This document shows, piece by piece, positions 26,618 through 37,034 of a DNA stretch of 64,000 nt. Position numbers and translations under genes: made by a program. The stretch is from Brevibacillus laterosporus (GTDB taxonomy: Bacteria; Bacillota; Bacilli; Brevibacillales; Brevibacillaceae): positions 903,501-967,500 of the forward strand of contig CP033464.1 of the NCBI GenBank assembly GCA_007833815.1, written 5' to 3'. The first letter of the stretch is position 1; every line of letters starts with the position of its first letter. The notes under the pieces were generated by a model that did no database searches, was not told the origin of the DNA, and saw nothing but the letters and a program-made list of their open reading frames with translations.

Positions 26618-27244
26618 ATGAAACGATTTGAAGAGAATCCGGATGTTTCTTATCCTCCTTTTAAAGTTGATCACACACATGAGTCAGCCACGAGAAAATT
26701 GTCTGCTCATCTATATGAACGTTTCCTTCAAAAGTCAGTTGATCAAGATCTGGTAATCCTTTGCATTGGAACAGATCGCTCTACAGGTGATGCCTTAGGT
26801 CCTTTGGTTGGCTCTCGATTACAAACGTATTATCTTGACCACATCTCGGTATACGGGACACTTGAATCTCCTGTTCATGCTGTTAACCTCGAAGATCAAA
26901 TCACTATGATTACAGAAAGACACCCTAATGCTCTCATCGTAGCTATTGACGCTTGCTTGGGACAATATCAACACGTAGGATGTATTAACGTCGCTGATGG
27001 TCCAGTGAAACCTGGAGCTGGAGTCAAGAAAGAATTACCCGCAGTCGGACACTTTCATATAACCGGAATTGTGAATGTCGGTGGGTTTATGGAGTACTTC
27101 GTCTTACAAAACACGCGATTACATATTGTAGTCAGCATGGCAGATATTATTGCCTCAGCTATTTCCAAAGCAACAACTCAATTATTCTCTCCTCAGCTTG
27201 ATTACACATGGCAGGATATGCCGTATGTACGAGACGGTAGTTGA
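26618..27244 (+). CDS. yyaC: Putative sporulation protein YyaC (DUF1256)
   Basis: 208 residues from ATG 26618, with GGGGGT 7 nt before it; a longer frame from 26492 has no support. The core DLVILCIGTDRSTGDALGPL matches the GPR-like protease fold of the family, with DACLG and GAGVKKELPAVG further on. YyaC lacks a proven activity; in Bacillus it belongs to the forespore programme. It is the only plus-strand gene in this stretch and is closed by a hairpin terminator. Confidence 0.9.
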   Translation: MKRFEENPDVSYPPFKVDHTHESATRKLSAHLYERFLQKSVDQDLVILCIGTDRSTGDALGPLVGSRLQTYYLDHISVYGTLESPVHAVNLEDQITMITERHPNALIVAIDACLGQYQHVGCINVADGPVKPGAGVKKELPAVGHFHITGIVNVGGFMEYFVLQNTRLHIVVSMADIIASAISKATTQLFSPQLDYTWQDMPYVRDGS

Positions 27245-27247
27245 TAC

Positions 27248-27286
27248 TAAAAAGGAGACCTCACTCACGGTAAGGTCTCCTTTTCA
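27248..27286. terminator. Bidirectional terminator between yyaC and the desulfurase gene
   Basis: AAAAGGAGACCT (27250-27261) pairs perfectly with AGGTCTCCTTTT (27273-27284); A and T runs allow use by both convergent genes. Confidence 0.9.
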
Positions 27287-27299
27287 TTTTCATCCTCTT

Positions 27300-28460
27300 T
27301 TATCCGACATAAAAAGCCTCGGAAATTTCATTAATTGCCGAAATCAGTCGCCTCACGTCGGTTTCGTCGTTATATACCCCAAAGCTGGCCCTCACAGCGC
27401 CTCTTTTTTCAGTACCTGCCGTCTCATGTCCAAGCGGCGTACAATGATAACCAGCTCTAACAGCGATTTGATATTGTTGATCTAAAATAAATGCAATCTC
27501 AGAGGCATCTGCGCCTTGTACATTAAAGGCAACGAGCCCAACCCGTTCAATAGACAAGTCAGGTCCGTATACCTCCACTCCATCTATCTTTATCAATTCT
27601 TCGATGGTCATTTTTGTTAACGACCATTCTTGATGATGAATCTGCTCAATCCCTGTTTCTAATACAAACGATACACCAGCACCAAGCCCCGCAATACCCA
27701 CTGTATTAGCTGTTCCACTTTCGTAACGATCTGGTCTGGTCGTTGGCTGTTCAATAGCCTCAGATTGACTTCCGGTCCCACCATGAATCAATGGTTCCAG
27801 ATTTATCTCATCCCTCACAAATAAGCAACCTGTTCCTTGTGGGCCATATAAACCCTTATGTCCAGGAAACGCCAACATATCAATCTTCATCTTGTTAACA
27901 TCTATAGGTAAAATTCCTGCTGTTTGAGAAGCATCCACCAAGAAAGTAAGCTTATGACGTCCACTCAGCTCGCCCAGCTCCTGAATTGGTAAAATAACAC
28001 CTGTTAGATTGGATGCATGGCTGACCACAAGCAGTTTTGTCTCCGTTCGAAACGCTTGTGCAAAATCCTCAGCATAAAACAACTGATCTTCACGTGGCGT
28101 GACATAGGTAATTTCAATTCCAAGCTTTGCGCGTAAATATTCAAGTGGTCTGCGTACAGAATTATGCTCAATCGATGATGTTACCACATGATCCCCTGGC
28201 TGTAAGAAACCTTTTATGGCTTGATTAAGGGCCTGCGTCGCATTTTGATAAAAAAAGAGGTCATTCGGGTTCTCAATCCCAAACAACCTAGCAAGTTGTA
28301 CACGCGTCCGAAACAATGCCTTACTGGCCTTCATAGCCAGAGTATGTCCTCCTCGACCAGGATTGGCTGCGTACTCGTCAATTACTTCTATCATGACTTC
28401 TTTTACCTGAGGTGGCTTTGGCCAAGAAGATGCGGCATTATCCAGATAAGTCACTGACAT
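27300..28460 (-). CDS. Cysteine desulfurase-like class V aminotransferase
   Basis: 386 residues, MSVTYLDNAASSWPKPPQV. PLP enzyme: Lys Schiff-base site in AFPGHKGLYGPQGTG, the ASNLTG and TAG blocks, and Cys near the end in YHCTPLGHETAGT. The short form with GPQGTG belongs to the 'EGC' subgroup of NifS-like enzymes rather than to IscS/SufS. Probable release of sulfur (or selenium) from cysteine. The DUF3343 gene close by fits a sulfur or selenium relay. It is 13 bp upstream of nothing else in the operon and is preceded by spo0J. Confidence 0.85.
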   Translation of the reverse strand: MSVTYLDNAASSWPKPPQVKEVMIEVIDEYAANPGRGGHTLAMKASKALFRTRVQLARLFGIENPNDLFFYQNATQALNQAIKGFLQPGDHVVTSSIEHNSVRRPLEYLRAKLGIEITYVTPREDQLFYAEDFAQAFRTETKLLVVSHASNLTGVILPIQELGELSGRHKLTFLVDASQTAGILPIDVNKMKIDMLAFPGHKGLYGPQGTGCLFVRDEINLEPLIHGGTGSQSEAIEQPTTRPDRYESGTANTVGIAGLGAGVSFVLETGIEQIHHQEWSLTKMTIEELIKIDGVEVYGPDLSIERVGLVAFNVQGADASEIAFILDQQYQIAVRAGYHCTPLGHETAGTEKRGAVRASFGVYNDETDVRRLISAINEISEAFYVG

Positions 28461-28473
28461 AGGAAAATCCCCT

Positions 28474-29319
28474 TTACTCTTCTATTTGCAAAATATCAAG
28501 AATACGTTGCAGATCGTCATCGGAGTAAAATTCTATTTCTATCTTTCCCTTTTTATTACTTTTATTGATTTGGACACCTGTTCCAAAGCGATTCTGTAAG
28601 CGTTGTTCCCATTGTACATATACTTTTTCCTTAGTAACAGGCTTTTTCTTTTTGGTTTCACGTGAAACATGAAGCTGTTTCACCGTTTCTTCCAATTGGC
28701 GTACTGTCCATTCATACTTAATAACTTCGCAGGCCAGTTTCCATTGTAACTCAGTATTCTCTACGGGAATTAATGCTCTAGCATGTCCCATTGATAAGGA
28801 AGATGTTGCTACTAGTTTTTTTATTTTATCGGGCAACTGTAACAACCTCATAATGTTTGTTACGTGTGGACGACTTTTCCCTACTTTTTGTGCTAATTCC
28901 TCTTGGGTATAAGAGCAATGCTCCATTAATTTAAAATAAGCTTCTGCTTCTTCCATCGGGTTTAAATTTTCCCGTTGAAGATTTTCGATGAGAGCAAGCT
29001 CCATAATCTGTTGATCAGTATAACTTTTGACAACAACAGGTACCTTTTGCAAATCTGCCAATTTAGCAGCACGCAGACGACGTTCCCCCGCCACTAGCTC
29101 ATATCCTTTAATACTTTTCCGTACAATTAAAGGCTGAATAATACCATGAATCTTGATGGATTCCCCTAGTTCTTGTAGAGCTGTTGGTTCAAACTCTTTA
29201 CGAGGCTGGTACGGATTGGGACGGATCTCACTGACATCGACGTCTGTAACTTGCTCGCTCTCTTCAATCAAATTAGAGGTAATTAAGGCGCCTAACCCTT
29301 TTCCCAAACGTTTACTCAT
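28474..29319 (-). CDS. spo0J: Chromosome partitioning protein ParB (Spo0J)
   Basis: 281 residues, MSKRLGKGLGALI. CTP-dependent DNA clamp that loads at parS and recruits SMC. It has the N-terminal Soj-contacting end, the CTP-binding domain with GERRLRAAK, a helix-turn-helix (about 120-160, LAQKVGKSRPHVTN) and a C-terminal dimer domain. Its ATG overlaps the soj stop by 4 nt. A parS site lies inside the gene (28654-28669), as in B. subtilis. In sporulating species it also affects entry into sporulation through Soj. Confidence 0.97.
   Translation of the reverse strand: MSKRLGKGLGALITSNLIEESEQVTDVDVSEIRPNPYQPRKEFEPTALQELGESIKIHGIIQPLIVRKSIKGYELVAGERRLRAAKLADLQKVPVVVKSYTDQQIMELALIENLQRENLNPMEEAEAYFKLMEHCSYTQEELAQKVGKSRPHVTNIMRLLQLPDKIKKLVATSSLSMGHARALIPVENTELQWKLACEVIKYEWTVRQLEETVKQLHVSRETKKKKPVTKEKVYVQWEQRLQNRFGTGVQINKSNKKGKIEIEFYSDDDLQRILDILQIEE
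28654..28669. promoter_or_regulatory. parS site within spo0J
   Basis: GGTTTCACGTGAAACA, one mismatch from the consensus TGTTTCACGTGAAACA. ParB nucleation site. Confidence 0.92.
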
Positions 29320-30074
29320 ATACCGACCACTTCCTTAGCCAATTCAGTATAAACTTCGGCCCCTCTCGAACGTGGATCATAGCTGATAATTGCTTGTCCA
29401 TGCGATGGTGCTTCGCTTAGTCGCACATTGCGTGGAATAATTGTTTGATACACTTTATCTTGGAAATATTTCTTTACCTCATCAATTACCTGAATACCTA
29501 AATTCGTTCGCGCATCTAGCATAGTTAACAATACACCCTCGATAGCTAGATTTGCATTTAAGTGCTTTTGAACCAATCGAATCGTATTTAATAGCTGACT
29601 AAGCCCTTCTAGCGCATAATATTCACATTGAATAGGAATAAGCACTGAGTCAGAGGCAGTTAGCGAATTGACTGTAAGAATCCCCAGAGATGGAGGGCAA
29701 TCAATAATAACAAAATCATAGTTATCTTTAACGACTTCCAGTGCCTTCTTTAAGCGGATTTCTCGTGAAATGGTTGGTACTAGCTCTATTTCTGCTCCTG
29801 CTAATTGTATCGTAGCAGGGATAATGGATAGCCCTTCAATCTCAGTGGGCAGAGTTGTTTCAATCGGACTGATATCATTAATTAATACATCGTATACGCA
29901 ATAGCGCACATCAGCTTTATTAATGCCAACACCACTCGTAGCATTTCCTTGTGGGTCAATATCCACTAACAAAACCTTTTTGCCTATACTAGCCAGGCAA
30001 GCGCTTAGATTCACAGCAGTTGTCGTCTTACCAACGCCGCCTTTCTGATTGGCTACTGCAATTACTTTCCCCAA
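29316..30074 (-). CDS. soj: Chromosome partitioning ATPase ParA (Soj)
   Basis: 252 residues starting at TTG 30074, with GAGGTGGAG upstream and a length matching B. subtilis Soj (253). The frame is open to 30143, but the N-terminus LGKVIAVANQKGGVGKTTTA aligns with Soj at the TTG. Deviant Walker A KGGVGKTT with the signature Lys, and Walker B VIIDCPP. ATP-driven partner of Spo0J in origin segregation that also controls DnaA activity. Forms a coupled operon with spo0J. Confidence 0.97.
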   Translation of the reverse strand: MGKVIAVANQKGGVGKTTTAVNLSACLASIGKKVLLVDIDPQGNATSGVGINKADVRYCVYDVLINDISPIETTLPTEIEGLSIIPATIQLAGAEIELVPTISREIRLKKALEVVKDNYDFVIIDCPPSLGILTVNSLTASDSVLIPIQCEYYALEGLSQLLNTIRLVQKHLNANLAIEGVLLTMLDARTNLGIQVIDEVKKYFQDKVYQTIIPRNVRLSEAPSHGQAIISYDPRSRGAEVYTELAKEVVGI

Positions 30075-30227
30075 AATCTCCACCTCATTTGTACATGTTA
30101 CTTGTGAGAGCAGCTTGTCGTATTCCTGACGCTGTTCGCGCAAAATTAGCTGTTTTTAAGAACGATTTTGTTGATAAAGTACACAATTTAGATGTTGCCC
30201 GTATTCAATATATACATAATAATACAG

Positions 30228-30256
30228 AAAAAGAAAGGCGGCTCATGCCGCTTTAT
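30228..30256 (-). terminator. noc terminator
   Basis: GCGGC (30238-30242) and GCCGC (30247-30251) form a tight hairpin around TCATG, followed by CTTTCTTTTT on the minus strand. The stem almost touches the noc stop codon. Confidence 0.85.
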
Positions 30257-31107
30257 GACTGAGGTTTTTGATTTTTAGGGATACGAATCGTAAATTGATA
30301 ATATTCATCGTAATCCTCTTCATTTGTTTCCACAGGTAAACCTGTTTGAATAACCATATCAATTGATTGACGCACCGTATTAATAGCAATGCGCGAATCA
30401 CGTGAAAAGGCCTTAAAACGCCCCCGCTTTTCCTTTTCAGGTTTAGGATTTTCAATGATTTCAAGCAGTTGTTTCACTCTAATTTCCGTTTGCTTAACGT
30501 TAAGCTCTCGCAAAGAAATTTCTTCTAACACCTTAATTTGTAGCTCTGCATCCTTAAGCGGTATCAAAGCACGAGCATGTCGCTCCGTAATCCGTCTAGC
30601 CATCAATGCTTCTTGAATCAGTTGTGGAAGATGTAAAAGACGTAATTTATTGGCGATAGTTGATTGTCCTTTACCCAGACGTTGAGCTAAACTCTCCTGC
30701 GTTAGATTATGAAGGTCAATGAGTTTTTGATAGGCATATGCCTCTTCAATAGAAGTCAGACCTTCACGTTGTAAATTCTCAATTAAAGCGATAGAGGCTG
30801 TTTGTGTATCATTAAAATCTTTTACAATAGCGGGTATCCGCTCCATACCGATCCTTTTCGATGCACGCCATCTTCGCTCTCCCGCAATGATCTCAAACTG
30901 GTTGTTACGAACACGAACTACGATTGGTTGAATAATACCATGTGTCTTGATTGTTTGGCATAGTTCTTCAATTTTTTCTTCGTCAAATACAGTTCTAGGC
31001 TGATAAGGATTGGGGACAATCTCATCAACTGGAATTTGCTTAATCTCCTCGTTTTCCGCTTTATCCGAGAGACCAAACAAACGTGAAAATTGATTTTTTA
31101 CTGTCAT
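30253..31107 (-). CDS. noc: Nucleoid occlusion protein Noc
   Basis: 284 residues from ATG 31107 ([20 protein letters not shown]); GGGGGA lies 7 nt before it, against the frame start at 31134. ParB-family CTPase that binds its own DNA sites and the membrane and blocks Z-ring assembly over the nucleoid. The N-terminal amphipathic helix NQFSRLFGL is the membrane anchor of the family. VNPYQPR-like, GERRWRASK and helix-turn-helix ([14 protein letters not shown]) blocks are visible. It is the ParB paralogue next to soj-spo0J, as in Bacillus. Confidence 0.95.
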   Translation of the reverse strand: MTVKNQFSRLFGLSDKAENEEIKQIPVDEIVPNPYQPRTVFDEEKIEELCQTIKTHGIIQPIVVRVRNNQFEIIAGERRWRASKRIGMERIPAIVKDFNDTQTASIALIENLQREGLTSIEEAYAYQKLIDLHNLTQESLAQRLGKGQSTIANKLRLLHLPQLIQEALMARRITERHARALIPLKDAELQIKVLEEISLRELNVKQTEIRVKQLLEIIENPKPEKEKRGRFKAFSRDSRIAINTVRQSIDMVIQTGLPVETNEEDYDEYYQFTIRIPKNQKPQS

Positions 31108-31417
31108 TCTGAAATCCCCCACTTCTTTACACACAGTTAGAAAAACTCATGGTGGCCAAGTCTTTGGTGATGGCCAAAATTTAGCGATGATAGAACCTTA
31201 CGTACACTTACTTATCCAGGATTTATCGCTTTACAAGCAAAGAGAGAAGAACGTAAATATCTCTTCTCTGACTTAAGGCTCTGTTACTATACATTTCGCA
31301 CAGGACGATGACGGTTAGAACCCGCACCTCTATGCATGAAAGTATTCTTCATAATAAGCCTAAATCCTGCCGACTAAATAGATAATCTTTATGTTTCACG
31401 TGAAACAGCAAGATATA
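31108..31417. other. Intergenic region upstream of noc, with parS
   Basis: 310 bp with no gene. It holds a perfect parS (31392-31407) and, near 31150-31180, two copies of a GGCCAA-type element (GGTGGCCAA and GGTGATGGCCAA) of unknown meaning. Confidence 0.6.
31392..31407. promoter_or_regulatory. parS site, perfect
   Basis: TGTTTCACGTGAAACA, identical to the consensus, between the mgtC-like gene and noc. Confidence 0.96.
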
Positions 31418-31987
31418 CTATTCCTCTTCCATACGCCTTTTTCTTTTTATCCGTTTCACTTTTGATACAAATATTTTTTCTTCTTTTTCTACTTCATCGT
31501 CTTCATATTGTTCACTTCTGAAGTATTGAAACAACCCTGGAAACAATCGATGAAAATCTAAAGCGAGATAGGCAAAAAAAGAAGCAACAATAGCCGTAAC
31601 ATACATACCTGCGCTAAATAATAACCCAATAGCAGAAGCTACCCACATTCCGGCAGCCGTTGTTAGCCCTTCTACACGACCATTAAATTTCATGATCGCA
31701 CCTGCTCCTAAAAAGCCCATGCCTGTCACAACCTGCGCTGCCACCCGACCAGGATCTTCATTAGCTCCTCCAGATTGAAATCCATAAATAGAAGCCAGAC
31801 CAAACAAACATGATCCAAAGCAAACCAAGCTATAGGTACGAAAACCAGCTACCTTTTGCCGTTGCGATTTTTTGGCATATCGTTCACGCTCAATTCCCAT
31901 GATAGCTCCCGCACAAAATGCCAAAATTAATCGCAATAATATAATTGGTAGCTCTGGTGGGAACACTTCTTGAATAAAATCACCCAT
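31418..31987 (-). CDS. MgtC/SapB-family membrane protein
   Basis: 189 residues if started at ATG 31987, with GGAG 5 nt before it; a longer frame begins at 32101 but its first 38 residues lack hydrophobic segments or a good ribosome site. Five hydrophobic segments, with the family blocks GAIMGIERE, FRTYSLVCFGSCLFGL, GMGFLGAGAIMKF and LTTAAGMWVASAIG in order. The C-terminus is charged (EEEKIFVSKVKRIKRKR). Homologues affect Mg2+ limitation and ATP synthase; a specific role here is not known. Confidence 0.8.
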   Translation of the reverse strand: MGDFIQEVFPPELPIILLRLILAFCAGAIMGIERERYAKKSQRQKVAGFRTYSLVCFGSCLFGLASIYGFQSGGANEDPGRVAAQVVTGMGFLGAGAIMKFNGRVEGLTTAAGMWVASAIGLLFSAGMYVTAIVASFFAYLALDFHRLFPGLFQYFRSEQYEDDEVEKEEKIFVSKVKRIKRKRRMEEE

Positions 31988-32161
31988 TACTTCTCCGCCC
32001 TCTCCTGCAGATACAAGAACTGATTCATGTTCATGAAGTAACAAAATCTGGATGTATGATATCTCTCTTTGTATAACGGTTAATTGAGCTAAACTTTTCA
32101 TGTTTTCTTCTATTTTTATGTAAGAAGAATAAATTTTCTGTCCTTCATATGTTCATAAATT

Positions 32162-32196
32162 CAAAAAAAGAAGTTAGTTCCAATTAGGAACTAACT
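32162..32196 (-). terminator. rsmG terminator
   Basis: AGTTAGTTCC (32172-32181) pairs perfectly with GGAACTAACT (32187-32196); on the minus strand it is followed by TTCTTTTTTT. Confidence 0.9.
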
Positions 32197-32223
32197 CCTC
32201 TCCTATATACAAACATTTAGTAA

Positions 32224-32940
32224 CTACAGTAATGGTTTTTTCGCAGGAACGCCTGGACGACGAGGATACGTTTTTGGTGTTGTCTCTATTTTGTTGATAA
32301 GAATAATATTTCTTTCCCCCGCTTCGTCAGGCAGCTCAAAACTCTCCACCTTACGTGTTTTACCACCAAGTAGCTTGATAGCACGCTTAGCCTCATTCAG
32401 CTCAAGCGTAACATCTTGCCCCTTCATTGAAGCAAACAAACCATTTTGCTTAACCAAAGGCAGACAAAACTCTGCTAACAAGTTCAATCGTGCCACCGCT
32501 CTCGCTGACACGATATCAAACTTCTCACGATACTGTTTATCCTGGCCAATTTCTTCCGCTCTTCCATGTACGGGATACAAATCAGTTAAGCCTAGTTCTT
32601 CACCAACATGACTTAGAAAATTCATACGTTTTTGCAACGAATCAATGATGGTCATCTGTAGATGTGGAAAGCAAATTTTAAGCGGAATGCTTGGAAATCC
32701 AGCTCCTCCTCCTACATCTGCCATCCTTTTGATATCATGTAACGGAACATAGAACGCTAAAGAAATGGAGTCATAAAAGTGCTTATTGTATACTTCATCT
32801 TCTTCTGTAATGCCTGTTAAATTCATCTTCTCGTTCCATTCGACCAATAAACGATAATATTGATCGAACTGGTCCAATTGTTCGGAAGTAAGCACAATCC
32901 CTTTTTCTTGTAGGCGTGCAGAAAAATCCTTTTTGCTCAT
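32224..32940 (-). CDS. rsmG: 16S rRNA (guanine527-N7) methyltransferase RsmG
   Basis: 238 residues with SAM-binding fold. The motif DVGGGAGFPSIPLKI (about 68-82) holds the AdoMet loop, and IDSLQKRMNFL the next strand. It methylates G527 in 16S rRNA; loss gives low-level streptomycin resistance. It is part of the mnmE-mnmG-rsmG run, 11 bp after mnmG. Ends PAKKPLL, a basic tail. Confidence 0.96.
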   Translation of the reverse strand: MSKKDFSARLQEKGIVLTSEQLDQFDQYYRLLVEWNEKMNLTGITEEDEVYNKHFYDSISLAFYVPLHDIKRMADVGGGAGFPSIPLKICFPHLQMTIIDSLQKRMNFLSHVGEELGLTDLYPVHGRAEEIGQDKQYREKFDIVSARAVARLNLLAEFCLPLVKQNGLFASMKGQDVTLELNEAKRAIKLLGGKTRKVESFELPDEAGERNIILINKIETTPKTYPRRPGVPAKKPLL

Positions 32941-32951
32941 TCCAGTCTCCT

Positions 32952-34853
32952 CTATTCAGCTACTTGGTTTAGCATGCGATGAAATTGCTCCATATAAATC
33001 ATTAAAACAGAGATATCGGCTGGTGTTACACCGGAAATACGTGATGCTTGACCAATGTTTAGTGGACGAATTTTTTGTAGCTTTTCACGTGATTCTTTCG
33101 ACATACCGGAAATAACTGTGTAGTCGATGCTTTGCGGAATAAGCTTCTCTTCCACTTTTTTCATCTTTTCTACTTGAGCTAATGATTTACGAATATATCC
33201 GTCATATTTGACTTGAATTTCTACTTGCTCACGCACATCCACGCTTAACTCTTCTGGAGCAGGAGAAATGCGGTGGATCTGCTCATACGTTACTTCTGGA
33301 CGACGTAATAATTGGGCTAGATCAATGACCTCTGTAAGCTCAGGTGTACCTGTCTCACGAATTACTTCCTGTGCCAATTCATTTTCCGGACGGATACGCG
33401 TCTGATGCAATCGTTCCTTTTCCTTTGCCACTAGCTCGCGTTTTTGTTGAAAATGACGATAGCGTTCTTCACTGATTAAGCCAATATCGTATCCAATGTC
33501 AGTTAACCGCATATCTGCATTATCATGACGAAGCAATAGACGGTATTCTGCACGAGAAGTTAACAAACGATAAGGTTCATTGGTACCTTTCGTAACTAGA
33601 TCATCAATGAGAACGCCCATATAAGCTTCCTCACGTCCTAAGATAACAGGCGGTTTCCCCTGCACCTTACGTGCTGCATTAATACCTGCCATTAGACCTT
33701 GTCCTGCAGCTTCTTCATAGCCTGACGTACCATTAATCTGGCCTGCCGTAAACAGACCATCTACCAATTTTGTTTCCAAGGACGGCCACAATTGTGTAGG
33801 TACGATAGAATCATACTCAATGGCATAACCAGGACGCATCATCTTAACCTCTTCCATACCAGCCATAGAACGAAGCATGCTCAACTGAACATCTTCAGGC
33901 AGACTGGTTGACAGACCTTGTACATACATTTCTTCTGTATGACGACCTTCTGGTTCCAAGAAGATTTGGTGACGTGGTTTGTCGTTGAAACGTACTACCT
34001 TATCTTCAATAGACGGGCAATAGCGTGGTCCAGTTCCTTCAATCGCACCAGAATACATCGGAGCACGGTGTAGATTATCCTGAATTACTTCATGAGTTTC
34101 GAGATTCGTATATGTTAACCAACATGGTAATTGATTTGGAATTGAAGCCGTTGTTTCATATGAAAACGCACGTGGCTCCTCATCACCTGGTTGAATTTCC
34201 ATTTGAGAGAAGTCAACGCTACTTTTATGCACACGTGGCGGTGTCCCCGTTTTAAAACGAACAAGATCAAAGCCCAATTCTTTTAAATGCTCAGCCAATC
34301 GCACTGATGGACGCATGTTATTTGGTCCGCTTTCATACTGAAGATCACCAATAATGATCTTCCCACGTAGATACGTACCTGTTGTAACGATGACTGCCTT
34401 CGCTTTATACCGTGCCCCTGTGTTCGTAATAATACCTTCACACACGCCATTATTTACTATTAGTTCCTCTACCATTGCTTGACGCAAAATTAGATTTGGC
34501 GTATTTTCGATGGTTTTCTTCATTTCATGCTGATAGGCAAACTTATCCGCCTGTGCACGTAACGCATGAACAGCTGGACCTTTCCCTGTATTAAGCATAC
34601 GCATTTGGATATATGTTTTGTCTGTATTTTTGCCCATTTCGCCGCCTAGTGCATCGATTTCACGAACTACGTGTCCTTTCGCAGGACCACCTACCGATGG
34701 ATTACAAGGCATATATGCTACGGCATCTAGATTTATGGTGACAAGCAGGGTTTGACACCCCATACGAGCAGCTGCCAGTGCAGACTCACAACCTGCATGA
34801 CCTGCCCCGATAACAATTACGTCAAACTCTCCGCCATTGTATGTTGTGCTCAT
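32952..34853 (-). CDS. mnmG: tRNA uridine-5-carboxymethylaminomethyl enzyme MnmG
   Basis: 633 residues; B. subtilis 628. The FAD loop [14 protein letters not shown] stands at about 11-24, followed by [13 protein letters not shown]. With MnmE it installs the cmnm group on U34 of several tRNAs using FAD, GTP and methylene-THF. The C-terminal helical domain with [14 protein letters not shown] is intact. mnmE ends 12 bp upstream of it. Confidence 0.97.
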   Translation of the reverse strand: MSTTYNGGEFDVIVIGAGHAGCESALAAARMGCQTLLVTINLDAVAYMPCNPSVGGPAKGHVVREIDALGGEMGKNTDKTYIQMRMLNTGKGPAVHALRAQADKFAYQHEMKKTIENTPNLILRQAMVEELIVNNGVCEGIITNTGARYKAKAVIVTTGTYLRGKIIIGDLQYESGPNNMRPSVRLAEHLKELGFDLVRFKTGTPPRVHKSSVDFSQMEIQPGDEEPRAFSYETTASIPNQLPCWLTYTNLETHEVIQDNLHRAPMYSGAIEGTGPRYCPSIEDKVVRFNDKPRHQIFLEPEGRHTEEMYVQGLSTSLPEDVQLSMLRSMAGMEEVKMMRPGYAIEYDSIVPTQLWPSLETKLVDGLFTAGQINGTSGYEEAAGQGLMAGINAARKVQGKPPVILGREEAYMGVLIDDLVTKGTNEPYRLLTSRAEYRLLLRHDNADMRLTDIGYDIGLISEERYRHFQQKRELVAKEKERLHQTRIRPENELAQEVIRETGTPELTEVIDLAQLLRRPEVTYEQIHRISPAPEELSVDVREQVEIQVKYDGYIRKSLAQVEKMKKVEEKLIPQSIDYTVISGMSKESREKLQKIRPLNIGQASRISGVTPADISVLMIYMEQFHRMLNQVAE

Positions 34854-34864
34854 GTTTCTACCTC

Positions 34865-36241
34865 CTATTTACCGAGACAGAATTGGGAGAAAATCTGATC
34901 AATTAAGTCCTCACCAACACTCTCCCCGATTACTTCTCCTAATAACTCCCACGCCTTTTTTATATCAATCTGCACCATATCAACCGGCATTTGCTGATGA
35001 ATGCCATCTATAGCATCCTCCATCGCCTGTTCCGCTTGACGTAGCAAATTAATATGACGTGCGTTACTCACATACGTCATATCTTCCTGTTGTACACGAC
35101 CTGTAAAGAATAGATGGGCAATGGCTTGCTCTAACTGATCAATCCCCTTCTCTTCCTTTACGGAAGTTAGAATCAGGGGTGCATCAGGAAAAGCTTCTTT
35201 TACCTTATCTAATTCTAGCTTTTGTGGTAAATCGGTTTTATTAATAATAATGATGACTTGTAAGCCTTTTGCTGCTTCAAAAATAGCTAGATCATCATCA
35301 TGCAAAAACTCATTATAGTTTACCATAAGCAGAACCAAATCGACTTGTTGAAGAAGTTGGCGGGACTTTTCTACACCGATCTTTTCAACAATGTCATCTG
35401 TCTCACGAATACCTGCTGTATCAATCAGGCGAAGTGGAACTCCTCTTACATTTACATATTCCTCGATAACATCACGTGTCGTCCCAGCAATTTCTGTTAC
35501 GATCGCTTTATCCTCCTGCACAAAACTATTTAGCAATGAGGATTTACCCACGTTAGGCTTTCCGATGATCGCTGTAGATAATCCTTCACGCAGGATTTTC
35601 CCTTGTTTAGCCGTTTGTAGCAAACGAGCAACTTGTTGTTTTACATCCTCGCACTTACCTAACAGGAAATTCTGTGTAAACTCTTCTACATCATGCTCTG
35701 GATAATCAAGAGTCACCTCGATATGAGCCATTGCTTCTATTAACTCCTGGCGTAAGCCCTTAATGAGCTTAGACAGCTTTCCTTCTACTTGCGATAAAGC
35801 CACTTTTAAGGCTTTATCCGTTTTAGCCCGAATTAAATCAATCACTGCTTCTGCTTGCGATAAATCAATACGACCGTTTAAAAAGGCTCTTTTCGTAAAT
35901 TCTCCTGGCTCTGCCAACCTTGCTCCATGCTCAAGCACCAAATCTAGTACCTTTTCTACAGAAATCAGACCTCCATGGCAATTGATTTCTACTACGTCCT
36001 CTCGTGTAAAAGTACGTGGTGCTCTCATGACAGAAACAAGGACCTCTTCTACTTGCTCATTGACGCTTGGATCAATCAGTGCACCGTAATGTATCGTATG
36101 ACTATCCACAGTGGATAACTGATTTTTACCGCGATAAATTTTATCCACAATCGTAAGTGCATCATCGCCACTCACACGAATTACTGCAATTCCACCTTCA
36201 CCCATGGGCGTAGCGACACCTGCAATCGTATCCATATTCAC
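34865..36241 (-). CDS. mnmE: tRNA modification GTPase MnmE
   Basis: 458 residues; B. subtilis 459. It has an N-terminal folate domain ([20 protein letters not shown]), a helical domain and an inserted G domain with [22 protein letters not shown] and NKTD. It ends in the conserved FCLGK whose Cys is characteristic. The start is GTG 36241 behind GAGGTGA. Partner of MnmG. Confidence 0.97.
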   Translation of the reverse strand: MNMDTIAGVATPMGEGGIAVIRVSGDDALTIVDKIYRGKNQLSTVDSHTIHYGALIDPSVNEQVEEVLVSVMRAPRTFTREDVVEINCHGGLISVEKVLDLVLEHGARLAEPGEFTKRAFLNGRIDLSQAEAVIDLIRAKTDKALKVALSQVEGKLSKLIKGLRQELIEAMAHIEVTLDYPEHDVEEFTQNFLLGKCEDVKQQVARLLQTAKQGKILREGLSTAIIGKPNVGKSSLLNSFVQEDKAIVTEIAGTTRDVIEEYVNVRGVPLRLIDTAGIRETDDIVEKIGVEKSRQLLQQVDLVLLMVNYNEFLHDDDLAIFEAAKGLQVIIIINKTDLPQKLELDKVKEAFPDAPLILTSVKEEKGIDQLEQAIAHLFFTGRVQQEDMTYVSNARHINLLRQAEQAMEDAIDGIHQQMPVDMVQIDIKKAWELLGEVIGESVGEDLIDQIFSQFCLGK

Positions 36242-36378
36242 TATATTTCACCTCAAAACTATGAAGTAGGCATTCTATTTCTAACGCCTTAGCATATCAC
36301 ATTTTTCCCCCAAAGAATAGAGCGCCTGCTGATGATACTTATCCACAGTATTGGCAAAATCAGAACAGGAAAAACGCA

Positions 36379-36409
36379 CAAAAAAAAGAAGCCTAGCGTG
36401 AGGCTTCTT
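36379..36409 (-). terminator. khpB terminator overlapping its stop codon
   Basis: AAGAAGCCT (36387-36395 region) and AGGCTTCTT (36401-36409) form the stem, and T8 follows on the minus strand. One arm lies within the last codons of khpB. Confidence 0.85.
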
Positions 36410-37034
36410 TTTCCTTCGGTTTCGGTGCAACCACAATATAACGATGCGGTTCTTCACCTTCACTAAACGTAATTACATCGGAGCGTGTTTGCAAAAAGGC
36501 ATGAATTACTTTGCGTTCTGCTGCTGTCATCGGTTCCAAACGTACGTTTCGTCTAGTATGAATCGCTTTTTGAGCAAGACGATAAGCCAATTTCTCTAAG
36601 GCCTCTTTGCGCTTTGCCCGATAATTTTCTGCATCTAAAATAATTCGAACGTGTTTTTCCGAATGTTTATTGGCTACAACGTTAACCAGATATTGCAAGG
36701 AATCCAATGTCTGGCCACGTCGTCCGATCACCATGCCTAAATCTTCACCAATCATGTGGAAAACCGTACCCTCTGATTGTTTTTGAGAATCTATTTTTAC
36801 CTGAAGGTTCATTTGCTTTAACACATCAGCTAAAAAAGTGCGTCCCTCTTCAATCGGCTCATACTGTACTTCCACTTCTACTTTTGCATCTCTGGTGCCA
36901 ATTAAACCAAGAAATCCTTTACTCGGCTCTTCCAGTACGCGAACATTTACTCTGTCTCTTGTTACTCCAAGTTCTCGCAGTGCCTTTTCAACAGCTTCAT
37001 CAATCGTTTTGGCTGAAGCTAGCGCTTTTTTCAC
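36393..37034 (-). CDS. khpB: RNA-binding protein KhpB (Jag, SpoIIIJ-associated)
   Basis: 213 residues: Jag_N domain (1-50), type II KH domain with [19 protein letters not shown] (about 100-118) and R3H domain with R-x3-H-like [11 protein letters not shown]. It binds RNA together with KhpA and associates with the YidC insertase locus. It starts at GTG 37034, which overlaps the yidC stop by 4 nt, giving coupled translation. The arginine/glutamate-rich middle linker is short. Confidence 0.95.
   Translation of the reverse strand: MKKALASAKTIDEAVEKALRELGVTRDRVNVRVLEEPSKGFLGLIGTRDAKVEVEVQYEPIEEGRTFLADVLKQMNLQVKIDSQKQSEGTVFHMIGEDLGMVIGRRGQTLDSLQYLVNVVANKHSEKHVRIILDAENYRAKRKEALEKLAYRLAQKAIHTRRNVRLEPMTAAERKVIHAFLQTRSDVITFSEGEEPHRYIVVAPKPKEKEASR

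Noticed and set aside
30389-30405. Partial match to parS inside noc (AATCACGTGAAAAG)
   Set aside because: Only the central TCACGTGA matches; too far from the 16-mer consensus. Similar partial matches occur at 33,086 and 12,060.
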